Assembly: GCA_023150805.1 (NCBI GenBank)
Contig: JAKLKF010000017.1
Span: 1 to 64,000, forward strand
DNA: 64,000 nucleotides
From: Myxococcota bacterium
GTDB lineage: Bacteria > Myxococcota_A > UBA796 > UBA2385
Direction: 5' to 3'
This document shows positions 48,910-57,488 of this stretch, in pieces. Position 1 is the first letter of the stretch; every line of letters begins with the position of its first letter. Below the pieces are notes generated by a model that searched no databases, was not told where the DNA came from, and was given only the letters and a program-made list of their open reading frames with translations. The translations under genes and the position numbers were made by a program.

Positions 48910-50304
48910 GTGACCCTCGCCGCCCTGCTGCTGTGGACCTCGCTCTCCCCCTTCGGCTGCGCCGACAAGGGCCAGGACACCGCCGCCTGGACGCCGCCGG
49001 GCTGCGGGGACGGCGTGCTCGTCGAGGGCGAGGCCTGCGACGACGGCGCCGCCAACAGCGACAGCGCCCCCGACGCCTGCCGGGCGGACTGCACCCTGCC
49101 CGGCTGCGGCGACGGGGTGGTCGACGGTGGAGAGGAGTGCGACGACGGTGGGCCCTGGGGCGGCGACGGCTGCACCCCCTCCTGCGCGGTCGAGCCCGGG
49201 CCCTTCGAGGTCGAGCCGAACCAGCCCTGGGACGCCGCCGAGAGCTGGGCGGGCGAGGTCGTGTACGGCAGCCTCTCCGCCGGCGACGAGGACTGCTTCT
49301 CGCTGGCCCTGGCCGAGTGCGAGGCCCTCTCGGCCCGGCTGGTGGGCCCCTGCCCCGACCCGGCCACCCTGCGCCTGCACGACCCCTCGGGCGCGCAGGT
49401 CGCCGCCGGGCCTCCGGGGACCGACGGCTGCGCGGCGCTGGACCCGGCCGAGCACGAGGGCGCGCGCTTCGTGGCCGCGGGCCCGTGGACGGTCTGCGTC
49501 GAGGGGCTGCTGGGCGGCGAGGTGGCGGCCTGGGCGCTGGAGCTGGCGCCGGTGGCCGCGAAGGACGCCAGCTACAGCATCCCCGCGGGCGAGGACCCCG
49601 ACGGCGATGGCCGGCCGGACCGCTGCGACGCCGACCGCGACGGCGACGGGCTGGCCAACGACGGCGACCTGTGCCCCGACGTGCCCGACGGGCCCGACAC
49701 GCCGCCGCCGACCCCCGACGCCGACGGCTTCCTGCGCGCCTGGCTGGCGGTCGGCCCCTTCACGGGCACGACCAGCTCCGAGAGCTGCCGGCCCAGCGAC
49801 GACATGCTGCTGGGCGAGGACGACGCGCTGGCCAGCCCGGTCCTGGGCGACGACGCCGGCGGCCTGCCCTGGCGCGCGCTGTGGAGCGAGGGCAGCCGGG
49901 TCGACCTGCTGGCGCCCTTCGGCACGGTCGAGCCACCGCGCGAGGCCTACCTGTTGACCTGGGTCCACAGCGCCTCGACGCGCGAGGCGACCCTGGCCCT
50001 GGGCCTGGACGACGGCGGCCGCGCCTGGCTGGGCGGGGTGCAGGTCCTGGACGTCAGCGCCTGCCAGGGCACCGTGGTCGACCAGTTCACGGCCGCGGTG
50101 ACCCTGGTCGAAGGCTGGCAGCCCCTGCTGCTCAAGATCCGCGACCAGGGTGGCGAGTGGGGCGCCTACGTGCGCTTCCTGGACGGCGCGGGCGCGCCGA
50201 TCACCGACCTCACCCTGTCCCTGTCGGCCGACGGGGCGGGCGCGCCCGGCCAGACCGACCGGGACGGCGACGGCGTGGGCGACGCCTGCGACCCGGATCC
50301 GTGA
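48910..50304 (+). CDS. Myxococcal Cys-rich repeat lipoprotein with thrombospondin-3-like loops
   Basis: 464 aa, GTG start and lipobox SPFGC. Residues 30-95 carry DUF4215-type Cys-rich repeats (CGDGVLVEGEACDDG, CGDGVVDGGEECDDGG), typical of myxobacterial surface proteins. A PPC-like beta domain (about 105-220), thrombospondin type 3 Ca loops (DGDGRPDRCDADRDGDG), a PA14/lectin-like region (AYLLTWVHSASTREATLALG) and a final DRDGDGVGDACD loop follow. It is a Ca-dependent surface protein likely in adhesion or binding. Divergent from the subtilase gene with 35 bases between. Confidence 0.82.
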   Translation: MTLAALLLWTSLSPFGCADKGQDTAAWTPPGCGDGVLVEGEACDDGAANSDSAPDACRADCTLPGCGDGVVDGGEECDDGGPWGGDGCTPSCAVEPGPFEVEPNQPWDAAESWAGEVVYGSLSAGDEDCFSLALAECEALSARLVGPCPDPATLRLHDPSGAQVAAGPPGTDGCAALDPAEHEGARFVAAGPWTVCVEGLLGGEVAAWALELAPVAAKDASYSIPAGEDPDGDGRPDRCDADRDGDGLANDGDLCPDVPDGPDTPPPTPDADGFLRAWLAVGPFTGTTSSESCRPSDDMLLGEDDALASPVLGDDAGGLPWRALWSEGSRVDLLAPFGTVEPPREAYLLTWVHSASTREATLALGLDDGGRAWLGGVQVLDVSACQGTVVDQFTAAVTLVEGWQPLLLKIRDQGGEWGAYVRFLDGAGAPITDLTLSLSADGAGAPGQTDRDGDGVGDACDPDP

Positions 50305-50375
50305 GGCCCGGCCGGTGGGCCCAGGTGCGCCGCGTGGGCGCGTGCGCGGAGTAGGCTGACCGCCCTGGAGGTCCC

Positions 50376-51563
50376 GTGGAGGCGCTCGCGATGTTGCTGG
50401 CCGCCGGTGGCCAGTTCTTCTTCATCGGCGGCATCGTCGCCCTCGTGGCCTGGCTGAGCCACCGCGCCCGCCAGCGTCAGAACGCCCGCTGGGCCGCGAC
50501 CGCCGCGCGGGAGGGCCTGAACTTCACCCCCGGCGCCTTCATGACCGCGCCGCGGATGGACGGGCTGCGCGGGCCGGTCGGCGTGCTGGTCACGACCATC
50601 GCGCGCAGCGCCGGCAAGTCCAGCATCCCCTACACCGTGGTCACCCTGCAGTGCCCGGTCGCGCTGCCGCCGGGCCTGCAGATCACGCGCGAGGGCGCGG
50701 GAGACGCGCTGGCCAAGCTCTTCGGCGGCCAGGACATCGAGCTGGGGGATCCGCTCTTGGACCCCAAGCTGCGGATCAAGGGCCTGGACCCCGAGGCGGT
50801 GCGCGAGGTGCTGGCCTGGCCGGCGGTGCGGGAGCGGCTCTACGTGCTGCTGCAGGCCAGCCAGCACAGCCGCGTCGAGGCCGGCCGGATCATCCTGGAG
50901 GAGCAGGGCAACAAGGACCTCCAGCTCGAGCGCAACCTGGCCGAGGGCGCGGCGCTGGCCGAGGCGCTGGCCGAGGCGGTGCAGGCGCCGTGGGCGGCGC
51001 TGGCGGCGCGCACCGGGCTGGTCCTGGAGGGCTCGGGCGGCGGCGTGGACCTGCGCGGCGAGATCGACGGGCTGCGCGTGGAGGCCCGCGCCCAGGTGGG
51101 GCGCGGCGACGCCGGGCCCCAGACGGTGGTGCGGATCACCCTGCCCGAGGGCCTGCCCCGCATGGGCATCAGCCTGTCCGAGCGGGGCGGCGAGAGCGGG
51201 GGCCTGCGCCTGGGAGACCCCGTGCTGGACGGGCTGGTCAAGGTCGAGGCGCGCGACGACCAGGCTGCCCGCGCGCTGCTGACCGGGCCCGCGGCCCAGG
51301 CCGCCGACCTGCACGGCAAGCTGCTGGCCGTGATCCACGGCCGGCCGGGCAGCGTGCTCAGCGGCCGCGAGCTGCGCGTCCTGGGGCCGGGCGCCACCGC
51401 CGACCACGTGGGCGCGTTGATCGACGAGGGCCTGGCCCTGGCCCGCGCCCTGGTCGAGGTGGCCGGCCTGTCGCCGGTCGCCGAGGCCCCCCGCGCCCCG
51501 CAGGCCACCGACCGCCCCGACCCGCTGGCGGCCGCCGCGGCCCGGCTGCGGATGCGCTCGTGA
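50376..51563 (+). CDS. Membrane-anchored protein with large cytoplasmic domain
   Basis: 395 aa. One N-terminal transmembrane helix (GQFFFIGGIVALVAWL) followed by a basic segment and a long soluble part of alternating strands and helices with two internally similar halves (around LGDPLLDPKLRIKGLDPEAV and LRLGDPVLDGLVKVEARDD). These internal repeats suggest a duplicated domain. I do not recognise the family. GTG start, with CTGGAGGTCCC upstream and a TAGGCT -10-like box at 50352. Overlaps the next gene by four bases (GTGA). Confidence 0.62.
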   Translation: MEALAMLLAAGGQFFFIGGIVALVAWLSHRARQRQNARWAATAAREGLNFTPGAFMTAPRMDGLRGPVGVLVTTIARSAGKSSIPYTVVTLQCPVALPPGLQITREGAGDALAKLFGGQDIELGDPLLDPKLRIKGLDPEAVREVLAWPAVRERLYVLLQASQHSRVEAGRIILEEQGNKDLQLERNLAEGAALAEALAEAVQAPWAALAARTGLVLEGSGGGVDLRGEIDGLRVEARAQVGRGDAGPQTVVRITLPEGLPRMGISLSERGGESGGLRLGDPVLDGLVKVEARDDQAARALLTGPAAQAADLHGKLLAVIHGRPGSVLSGRELRVLGPGATADHVGALIDEGLALARALVEVAGLSPVAEAPRAPQATDRPDPLAAAAARLRMRS

Positions 51564-52102
51564 ACCCCCGCCCCACCTGGGTCGAGGCGCTGCCCGACGG
51601 CTGGCGCGCCGACCTGTCGGCTCGGCCGCGGGACCGGCACATCGCCCTGGGCATCCTGGGGCTGGCCGCCGTCTGGACCGCCCTGAGCTGCGGCGGCGCC
51701 CTGGCGCTGCGGGGCGACGGCGGCGCGGCCTGGTGCAGCCTGGCGCTGTCGCCCCTGCTGTGGCTGCTCGGCGCCGCCATGGCGGTCGAGGGGCTGACCC
51801 GCCGGGAGCTGCGGCTACAAGGCGGCCACCTGCGGGAGACGGTCCACCGCCCCTGGGGCCGCCGCGTCGACGAGGTCGCGCTGGCCGGCCTGGAGGTCGA
51901 GGGCAGCCACGCCTTCAGCGGCAAGGGCGCGACCACCTGCTGGCTGCGGCTCTACGCGCCGGGGCAGGCCAAGGCGCGCTTCACGGTGGTCCTGCCCGGC
52001 GGCCTGGCCCTGGCAGAGCGCACGGGGGCGGTGGCCGAGCTCTCGTGGATGGTCGACAGCCTGGCGCCCCTGTGCGTGGGCCGGCGGGTGGGCGGGGGCT
52101 GA
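51560..52102 (+). CDS. Two-helix membrane protein of unknown function
   Basis: 180 aa, GTG start. Two transmembrane helices (IALGILGLAAVWTALSC and SLALSPLLWLLGAAMAV) and a C-terminal beta-rich domain (ELRLQGGHLRETVHRPWG, ARFTVVLPGGLALAE) of about 90 residues. The pairing with the preceding gene is conserved-looking because they overlap in frame-shifted GTGA. It may form a complex with that protein in the inner membrane. Its stop is inside an 8-base-pair inverted repeat shared with the convergent gene. Confidence 0.6.
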   Translation: MNPRPTWVEALPDGWRADLSARPRDRHIALGILGLAAVWTALSCGGALALRGDGGAAWCSLALSPLLWLLGAAMAVEGLTRRELRLQGGHLRETVHRPWGRRVDEVALAGLEVEGSHAFSGKGATTCWLRLYAPGQAKARFTVVLPGGLALAERTGAVAELSWMVDSLAPLCVGRRVGGG

Positions 52103-52133
52103 GAGGGTGGGGGCCGAGCAGGGGCCTCAGCCC
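52096..52133. terminator. Convergent inverted repeat holding both stop codons
   Basis: GGGCTGAG (52096-52103) pairs with CTCAGCCC (52126-52133), with 22 bases between. The TGA codons of the genes ending at 52102 and 52127 are both in the arms. Confidence 0.45.
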
Positions 52134-53887
52134 GCGACCACCTGGTTCCGACCGCCGCGCTTGGCGGCGTACAGCGCGGCGTCGGCGCGGTCGATCACCA
52201 CCTCCAGGGCCTCGCCGGGGCGGCGAAGGGTGGTGCCGATGCTCACGGTCACGCGCTGGTCCTGCAGCGGGCCGTCCAGCACCAGCGCCTGGACCTCCGC
52301 GCGCAGCCGCTCGGCCAACGCCGCGAGGCCCTGCGGGTCGAGCCCCACCGCGAACACGGCGATCTCCTCTCCGCCCAGCCGGATCGGCAGGTCGCCGGCC
52401 CGCGCCCGGTCGCGGACCGCCTGCCCCACCCGCCGCAGCACCGCGTCGCCCTGGACGTGGCCCCAGGTGTCGTTGACCCGCTTGAAGTGGTCGATGTCCA
52501 GCAGGGCGACCCCGACGTCACCGCCGGTCCCCCGGTCCTGGAGCTGGAACAGCCGATCGACCGCGTCGTGCATGTAGACCCGGGTGAACAGACCCGTCAG
52601 CGGGTCCCGGATGCTGCGCTCGTAGACCTCCTGGCGTCGTTGGTCCACTTCCCGGAGCACCATCTCGCGCTCGACCGCGATGTGCAGCGGCAGGGCGAGC
52701 TGCTCCACGATCAGGCCCAGCGCCTCCAGGTCGTCGGGGTCCTCCGACATGTCCAGGGACGCGACCGCGGCGATGGTGCCCCGCTCCGGCGTGAACAGAG
52801 GCAGCACCACCCGCAGCCCGCCGGGGGACCGCTCGATGGCGAAGCGCGTGTCCAGCACCGGCCCACCCGGCCCGTGGCGGCGCGCCCAGCCCGACGCGTC
52901 CAGGCCCAGGGCCCAGGCGTCGGGGTGCCCGGCGTCGGCGCGCTCGCCGCGGAACCGGGTCTCGGGCCGGAAGCACACCGCCTGGCCCCCCGCGTCGCGC
53001 GCCAGCAGGCGCAGGGAGGTCACGGGCAGGCTGCGCTGGATGACCTCCAGCAGGCGCCCGGCGATGTCCTGGAAGTCGCGGACCAGGCTCATCGCCTGGG
53101 TGATCTCCCGCAGGGTCGCGTTCAGCCGCGACAGCCGCAGGATGTCGGTGTCCCGGTCGGCCAGCAGGTACAGGCCGCAGTCCAGGTGGCGGAGGCGCTC
53201 GAGCAGCGTGCGGGCCAGGGGCTCGCGCAGGATCGACCCGTGCTGGGGCGCGATGGTCTGGAACGGGAGCCGGGCCAGGGTCGCCAGCGAGTAGTCCAGG
53301 ATGTCTCGGCTGGGCATGTAGTGCTCGTGGAAGGAGCGCATGCGGTCGAAGTGGGACTCGTCCTCGGCGAACAGGTGGAAGTCGTCGTCGATAGCGCCGA
53401 ACAGGTCCGAGGAGAACAGGACCCGCGCCTGCGGGTCGTAGGTGGCGATGGCGCCGGCGAAGTGGGCGTAGGGCGTGAAGACGAAGTGCAGCACGCGGTC
53501 CTCCAGCCGCAGGCTCCAGTCGTGCTGGTCCACCAGCCAGAACGGCACGGGCAGGTCGTAGTGCTGCAGGAGCATCGCGCTGCGCCAGTGGGTCACGACC
53601 CGGGCGTCGGGGCGCCGCCAGGTGGCCAGGATGTGGGGCAGGGCGGCCACGATGTCGGGGTCCTGGTGCTGGGCGACGAAGTACCGGACCTGGTCCATGG
53701 CCACGACCTGTTCGATCTTCGCCCGCGTCTTCTCCCAGGTCCGCATCGATCCCGGGTCGATCAGCACGGACTGGTCGCCCTGCTCCACCAGGTAGGCGTG
53801 ACACTGGAAGGGATCTCCTTCCTGGACGTGGCCCACCCACCACACACGGGGGGCGAGCGCGATGGGGTGAGACAGGTCCGGCCGCAT
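52127..53887 (-). CDS. ODP-GAF-GGDEF diguanylate cyclase with diiron sensor
   Basis: 586 aa; ATG at 53887 with GGAGG five bases upstream. Residues 1-245 are an ODP domain with the same ligand set as the gene at 2109: H74, D76, D78, H142, D161, H216. A GAF-like domain spans about 270-405. A GGDEF domain fills 425-586 with LLDIDHFKRVND, active site G505-G-E-E and an inhibitory RxxD (R496-D499) five residues before it. It would make c-di-GMP in response to O2 or NO bound at the diiron site, with product inhibition. The domain order (sensor, GAF, cyclase) matches known ODP-GGDEF proteins. Confidence 0.9.
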   Translation of the reverse strand: MRPDLSHPIALAPRVWWVGHVQEGDPFQCHAYLVEQGDQSVLIDPGSMRTWEKTRAKIEQVVAMDQVRYFVAQHQDPDIVAALPHILATWRRPDARVVTHWRSAMLLQHYDLPVPFWLVDQHDWSLRLEDRVLHFVFTPYAHFAGAIATYDPQARVLFSSDLFGAIDDDFHLFAEDESHFDRMRSFHEHYMPSRDILDYSLATLARLPFQTIAPQHGSILREPLARTLLERLRHLDCGLYLLADRDTDILRLSRLNATLREITQAMSLVRDFQDIAGRLLEVIQRSLPVTSLRLLARDAGGQAVCFRPETRFRGERADAGHPDAWALGLDASGWARRHGPGGPVLDTRFAIERSPGGLRVVLPLFTPERGTIAAVASLDMSEDPDDLEALGLIVEQLALPLHIAVEREMVLREVDQRRQEVYERSIRDPLTGLFTRVYMHDAVDRLFQLQDRGTGGDVGVALLDIDHFKRVNDTWGHVQGDAVLRRVGQAVRDRARAGDLPIRLGGEEIAVFAVGLDPQGLAALAERLRAEVQALVLDGPLQDQRVTVSIGTTLRRPGEALEVVIDRADAALYAAKRGGRNQVVAG

Positions 53888-53964
53888 GGACGCCTCCGCC
53901 GCTGGGCTCGCCACCGGCATCGGTCCGCGCCCGCCGCCGGTGCGTCACGAACGGTCACGGCGCC

Positions 53965-55326
53965 CTACTCGGCCAGCACCACCAGCAGGTACTCGCCGGC
54001 ACGCGGGTCGCCGTCGTCGTCCACCCAGGTGTCCACCACCAGGTGCCAGGTGCCGGCGTCCAGCGTGCGGCGCACGTGCTGGTCGTCGCGCTCGACGCAG
54101 GCGTCGCCGTCGACCTCCTCGCCCAGCAGGTGCAGGTCGACGTCGACCTGGCCCCGGTCGAAGACCATGGCGCGCACCGTGGTCCGGCGATCCAGCTCCA
54201 GGCGGTAGACCACCTCGCGCCCGCCCTCGTCGGCGCTGGACCCGCAGCCGTCGTACCGGGCGATGAGCGCTTCGCCGGCCTCGCGGGTGTCGCGCAGGTC
54301 GGTGAACGGCAGCTCGGAGGGGACGCGCAGCGGGTCGGCGGCGGTGCCCAGGCCGACCAGGGGCGCCTGCGGCTCGTCGAAGGACTCGCCCTCCAGGGCG
54401 GCCCGCCGCAGGCGGTCCAGGCCGTCGAGCACCAGCAGGTTGCGCACGTTGGCGCCGTGCTCCAGGCCGCTGTCGCCCAGCTTGCAGGCACCGCCCGCGT
54501 AGGGCTCCAGGTGCACGCCGTCGCTGTACAGGCCGTAGCCGTCGACCGCCCGCAGCCCGAGCTCCAGGTCGACCAGGGGCACCTGTCGCGCCTGGGCGAT
54601 GCCGCGCACGACGGCGTTGTAGCGGGGGACCCAGGCGTCGGCGCCGGCGTCGTCCAGGCGCGGGGGGATGGTGACCAGCAGGGGGATCACCCCGGCGTCC
54701 AGGTGCCAGTCCACCAGGTCGAGCATGTCCTCGCCGAAGGACCAGATGGCGTCCTTCCAGGTGGCGGCCATGTGCATGTCGTTGGTGCCGTACTGGACGA
54801 CGGCGAAGCGCGGCGAGAGGGCCGCGTCCTCCTGCTCCACGGGCGAGGGGTCGCCCGAGAGCGCCCAGGCGGCGGTCTGGCCGACCTCGGCGGCCTCGCT
54901 CTGCCGGTCCCAGGGCGTGCGGCTGCCGGCGTCGCCCGCCAGGAAGTGGTCGATGGTCTCCTGCAGCTCGTCGCGATCGCCCAGGTTGACGGCGTCGCCG
55001 GCGAAGCAGCCCAGCGCGTTGCTGTCGACCGTGATGCTGTCGCCCACCTTCATGAACACCCGCTTGGAGCGGCCCAGGGCGGCGTCGGACAGGGCGACCA
55101 GGTGGTCGCGCAGGGCGGGGGGGATGGGCGACTGCAGGCGGTCGGCGGGGTAGCGCGCGGGGCCCTCGGCCGGGGTCGTCCCCGTCCCCCCGCCGTCGCC
55201 GCCTCCGGCGTCGGTGGCGGCACCGCCGGTGTCGCCGGTCGGATCGGTGCCCTCGCCCGGCCCGCGGCGGGGATCGGGAGCGGACGCCGTGCAGGCGAGG
55301 GCCAGGAGGATCGAGGCGCCGGTCAC
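53965..55326 (-). CDS. SGNH/GDSL hydrolase lipoprotein
   Basis: 453 aa. GTG start overlapping the upstream stop (GTGA, 55323-55326). Lipobox LALAC (Cys12), then a Gly/Thr linker. SGNH motifs: GDSI with catalytic S97 (FMKVGDSITVDS), Gly/Asn blocks including YGTNDMHM, and DGVHLEP as the Asp-His pair. The C-terminal 130 residues form a beta domain similar to PPC (TWHLVVDTWVDDDGDPRAGEYLL). It likely de-esterifies carbohydrates or lipids at the outer membrane. It forms a two-gene operon with the next gene upstream. Confidence 0.85.
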   Translation of the reverse strand: MTGASILLALACTASAPDPRRGPGEGTDPTGDTGGAATDAGGGDGGGTGTTPAEGPARYPADRLQSPIPPALRDHLVALSDAALGRSKRVFMKVGDSITVDSNALGCFAGDAVNLGDRDELQETIDHFLAGDAGSRTPWDRQSEAAEVGQTAAWALSGDPSPVEQEDAALSPRFAVVQYGTNDMHMAATWKDAIWSFGEDMLDLVDWHLDAGVIPLLVTIPPRLDDAGADAWVPRYNAVVRGIAQARQVPLVDLELGLRAVDGYGLYSDGVHLEPYAGGACKLGDSGLEHGANVRNLLVLDGLDRLRRAALEGESFDEPQAPLVGLGTAADPLRVPSELPFTDLRDTREAGEALIARYDGCGSSADEGGREVVYRLELDRRTTVRAMVFDRGQVDVDLHLLGEEVDGDACVERDDQHVRRTLDAGTWHLVVDTWVDDDGDPRAGEYLLVVLAE

Positions 55327-56288
55327 GGAGGGAAGACCTCCTCGACGGTGAAGTCGACCCAGAACAGGGCGGCGGTGTTCGGCACCTCCTCCAGCAGGGC
55401 GCGGCCGATGTCCCCGGGGGGATCGTCCAGGTCCGACCACCAGCCGCGGTCGGTCTCGTAGCCGTACTGGAAGGCCACGGGGGCGGGGGCGAAGGTGCGG
55501 CCCCAGTCGTCGAAGGTGGCGACCAGCGCGGAGAGCGACCCCACGTCCTGGCCGTCGTCGACGAAGAGCAGCCCCTCGCGCTCGGTCGGCGGCATCTTCT
55601 CGGGCAGCCAGTGCTTGAGGAACAGCGTGTGATCGGCGTCGTAGGTGCGCAGCGCGTCGCGCCAGTCCGCCGCCTTGTCGTCGGTGACCGGCTTGCCGTC
55701 GTCGTAGGTGCGGAAGCGGAACCACTCGACGTCGACGCCGAAGCCGACGACGCTCTCGTGGTGGCCGTAGCGGTCCATGACCAGGGTGACGAGGTCCTCG
55801 ACCGAGGCGTCGCCGGGCTCGACCTGGATCCAGATCTGCAGCCCGGCGGCGTCGAAGGCGTGGAGCGCGTCCTCGTTGGCGTCCTGGGAGGAGAAGCCGA
55901 TGTCGTCCCAGCTCCCGCCGGGGGAGGGGAAGTTCAGGTAGCAGGTGCCGTCGTCGCCGGCGACGCCGACGATCCACACCCCGCCGGGGGCGGCGCCGTC
56001 GAAGCGGTCGGCCATGCCCTGCGCCACCTCGGTCCAGTAGGCCTCGTCGGACATGGCGTGCGCGCCGTAGGGCGAGGCGCGGAAGCCGCCGACCAGGGCG
56101 GCGGGCCCGTCCCCGCCCCCGTCGCCGGTCTCGCCCCCGTCGCCGGTCCCACCCCCGTCGCCGGTCTGGGGCCCGGGGGTGCCGGTGTCGGTGTCGGGCT
56201 GGTCGACGGGGCCCGCGCGACGGGGCTCGGGGTCGAGGCAGGCGGCGAGCAGCAGGGCGAGAGGCAGCGGGGCCAGGGGCAGCGGCAT
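55323..56288 (-). CDS. TIM-barrel-like lipoprotein, putative glycoside hydrolase
   Basis: 321 aa. Lipobox LLLAAC, then a GDGG-rich linker. The body (90-321) reads as an alpha/beta barrel: VWIVGVAG, LQIWIQVEPGDA, VVGFGVDVEWFRF, HTLFLKHWLP, LLFVDDGQDV and VAFQYGYETDRGWW. The acidic residues at strand ends (DVEW, DDGQD) are placed like the acid/base and nucleophile of glycoside hydrolases, but the family is not recognised. Overlaps the SGNH gene by four bases. The pair could act together on a sugar ester. Confidence 0.68.
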   Translation of the reverse strand: MPLPLAPLPLALLLAACLDPEPRRAGPVDQPDTDTGTPGPQTGDGGGTGDGGETGDGGGDGPAALVGGFRASPYGAHAMSDEAYWTEVAQGMADRFDGAAPGGVWIVGVAGDDGTCYLNFPSPGGSWDDIGFSSQDANEDALHAFDAAGLQIWIQVEPGDASVEDLVTLVMDRYGHHESVVGFGVDVEWFRFRTYDDGKPVTDDKAADWRDALRTYDADHTLFLKHWLPEKMPPTEREGLLFVDDGQDVGSLSALVATFDDWGRTFAPAPVAFQYGYETDRGWWSDLDDPPGDIGRALLEEVPNTAALFWVDFTVEEVFPP

Positions 56289-56366
56289 GGGGTCCTCGGG
56301 CTGGCACTCTTTTCGCAAGCCTCGTGCCACGCACCTCCCCGGCACCCCCCTCCTCCTGGAGACCGC

Positions 56367-57482
56367 GTGGGCCCGATCCCCCTGCTCCGCTCCACCGGAC
56401 TCGCAGCCTTCTCCCTCGCCTTCGCCGCGTGCACGCCCGACGGCCTGCCCACCCGGCCCCTGCCCGACGGCGGCGGCGGTGGGGCAGGCGATGGGGGCAC
56501 CGATGACCCGTGGGGCACGGAGGACACAGGGGAGACCGACGGGGGCACCGCCGACGGGGGCACCACCGACGGGGGCACCGAGCCGGACGACGCCCTGCGG
56601 CTGGTCGTGAAGCCGGACTACCTCAACCTGCACGAGGGCCCCTCCAACGACGACCCCGTGATCCGCGCCCTGGGCTGCGGCAGCGAGGTGACGGTGACGG
56701 GCGACGCCGACGGCAACTGGCAGCCCGTGACGGGTGCCGGCGAAGATGGCTGGGTCAAGAAGGCCTGGCTGGCGCGGCCCGACGAGGCCGGCGACGACCC
56801 CTGCCCGGGGCCGGACCCCTACCTGGACGACACCCCGGGCCGGGTCGAGGACCTGCTGTCCGTGACGCCCTACGTCGAGCAGGACTGCCGCGACACCAGC
56901 TTAGAGGGCTGGCCCTTCGAGGCGCAGCGCTGCACCTACAACGGCGGCCTGGTGGTCAAGGTCGCCAACCCCTCGGCCGAGCAGGTGACCGCCTGGATCG
57001 CCGACGCCTCGCAGCTCATCCCGGCGCTGTGGGCGCTGGAGGAGCGCGACCGCGACGCCTGGAAGGACGGCCTGGAGATCATCGCCAGCCACACCCTCTA
57101 CCAGTCCTCGCGCATCTTCCCGCTCGAGGGCGAGGTGGACGAGGGCTACGTCTACGACTTCAGCCGCGGGGTCACCGAGGGCTGCTCCTCGGGCTGCTAC
57201 TGCCGCATCAACTCGCTGACCCGCCAGCAGTGGTGCGAGTACGCCGACAAGGAGCTGGGCCTGGAGGACGAGGAGGACTGCCTGGACGAGTACAGCACCA
57301 CCGAGTGGACCGAGGCGTGGGCGGACCACTGCCTGGACGCCCACCGCGCCGCGTGGACCGGGGTGCACCACGGCTACCGGGCGATGGCCTGGTGGGCCAA
57401 CCAGACGATCGAGGACTCCTTCCCCGACCCCGAGACGGCCGATCCCGACGAGGTGATCGACCTGCTCGACGCCCTGTACTGA
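56367..57482 (+). CDS. SH3-domain lipoprotein with Trp-rich C-terminal domain
   Basis: 371 aa, GTG start; lipobox SLAFAAC. After a Gly/Thr/Asp linker, residues about 75-135 form a bacterial SH3 (SH3b) domain: LRLVVKPDYLNLHEGPSND in part, VTVTGDADGNWQPV and WVKKAWLA. SH3b domains bind cell-wall peptides or glycans. The C-terminal 230 residues are Trp/Tyr- and Cys-rich (GCSSGCYCRINSLTRQQW, EWTEAWADHC), likely disulfide-linked; the family is unknown. The gene is convergent with mtgA, which agrees with a wall-related role. Confidence 0.72.
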   Translation: MGPIPLLRSTGLAAFSLAFAACTPDGLPTRPLPDGGGGGAGDGGTDDPWGTEDTGETDGGTADGGTTDGGTEPDDALRLVVKPDYLNLHEGPSNDDPVIRALGCGSEVTVTGDADGNWQPVTGAGEDGWVKKAWLARPDEAGDDPCPGPDPYLDDTPGRVEDLLSVTPYVEQDCRDTSLEGWPFEAQRCTYNGGLVVKVANPSAEQVTAWIADASQLIPALWALEERDRDAWKDGLEIIASHTLYQSSRIFPLEGEVDEGYVYDFSRGVTEGCSSGCYCRINSLTRQQWCEYADKELGLEDEEDCLDEYSTTEWTEAWADHCLDAHRAAWTGVHHGYRAMAWWANQTIEDSFPDPETADPDEVIDLLDALY

Positions 57483-57488
57483 GGGGGC

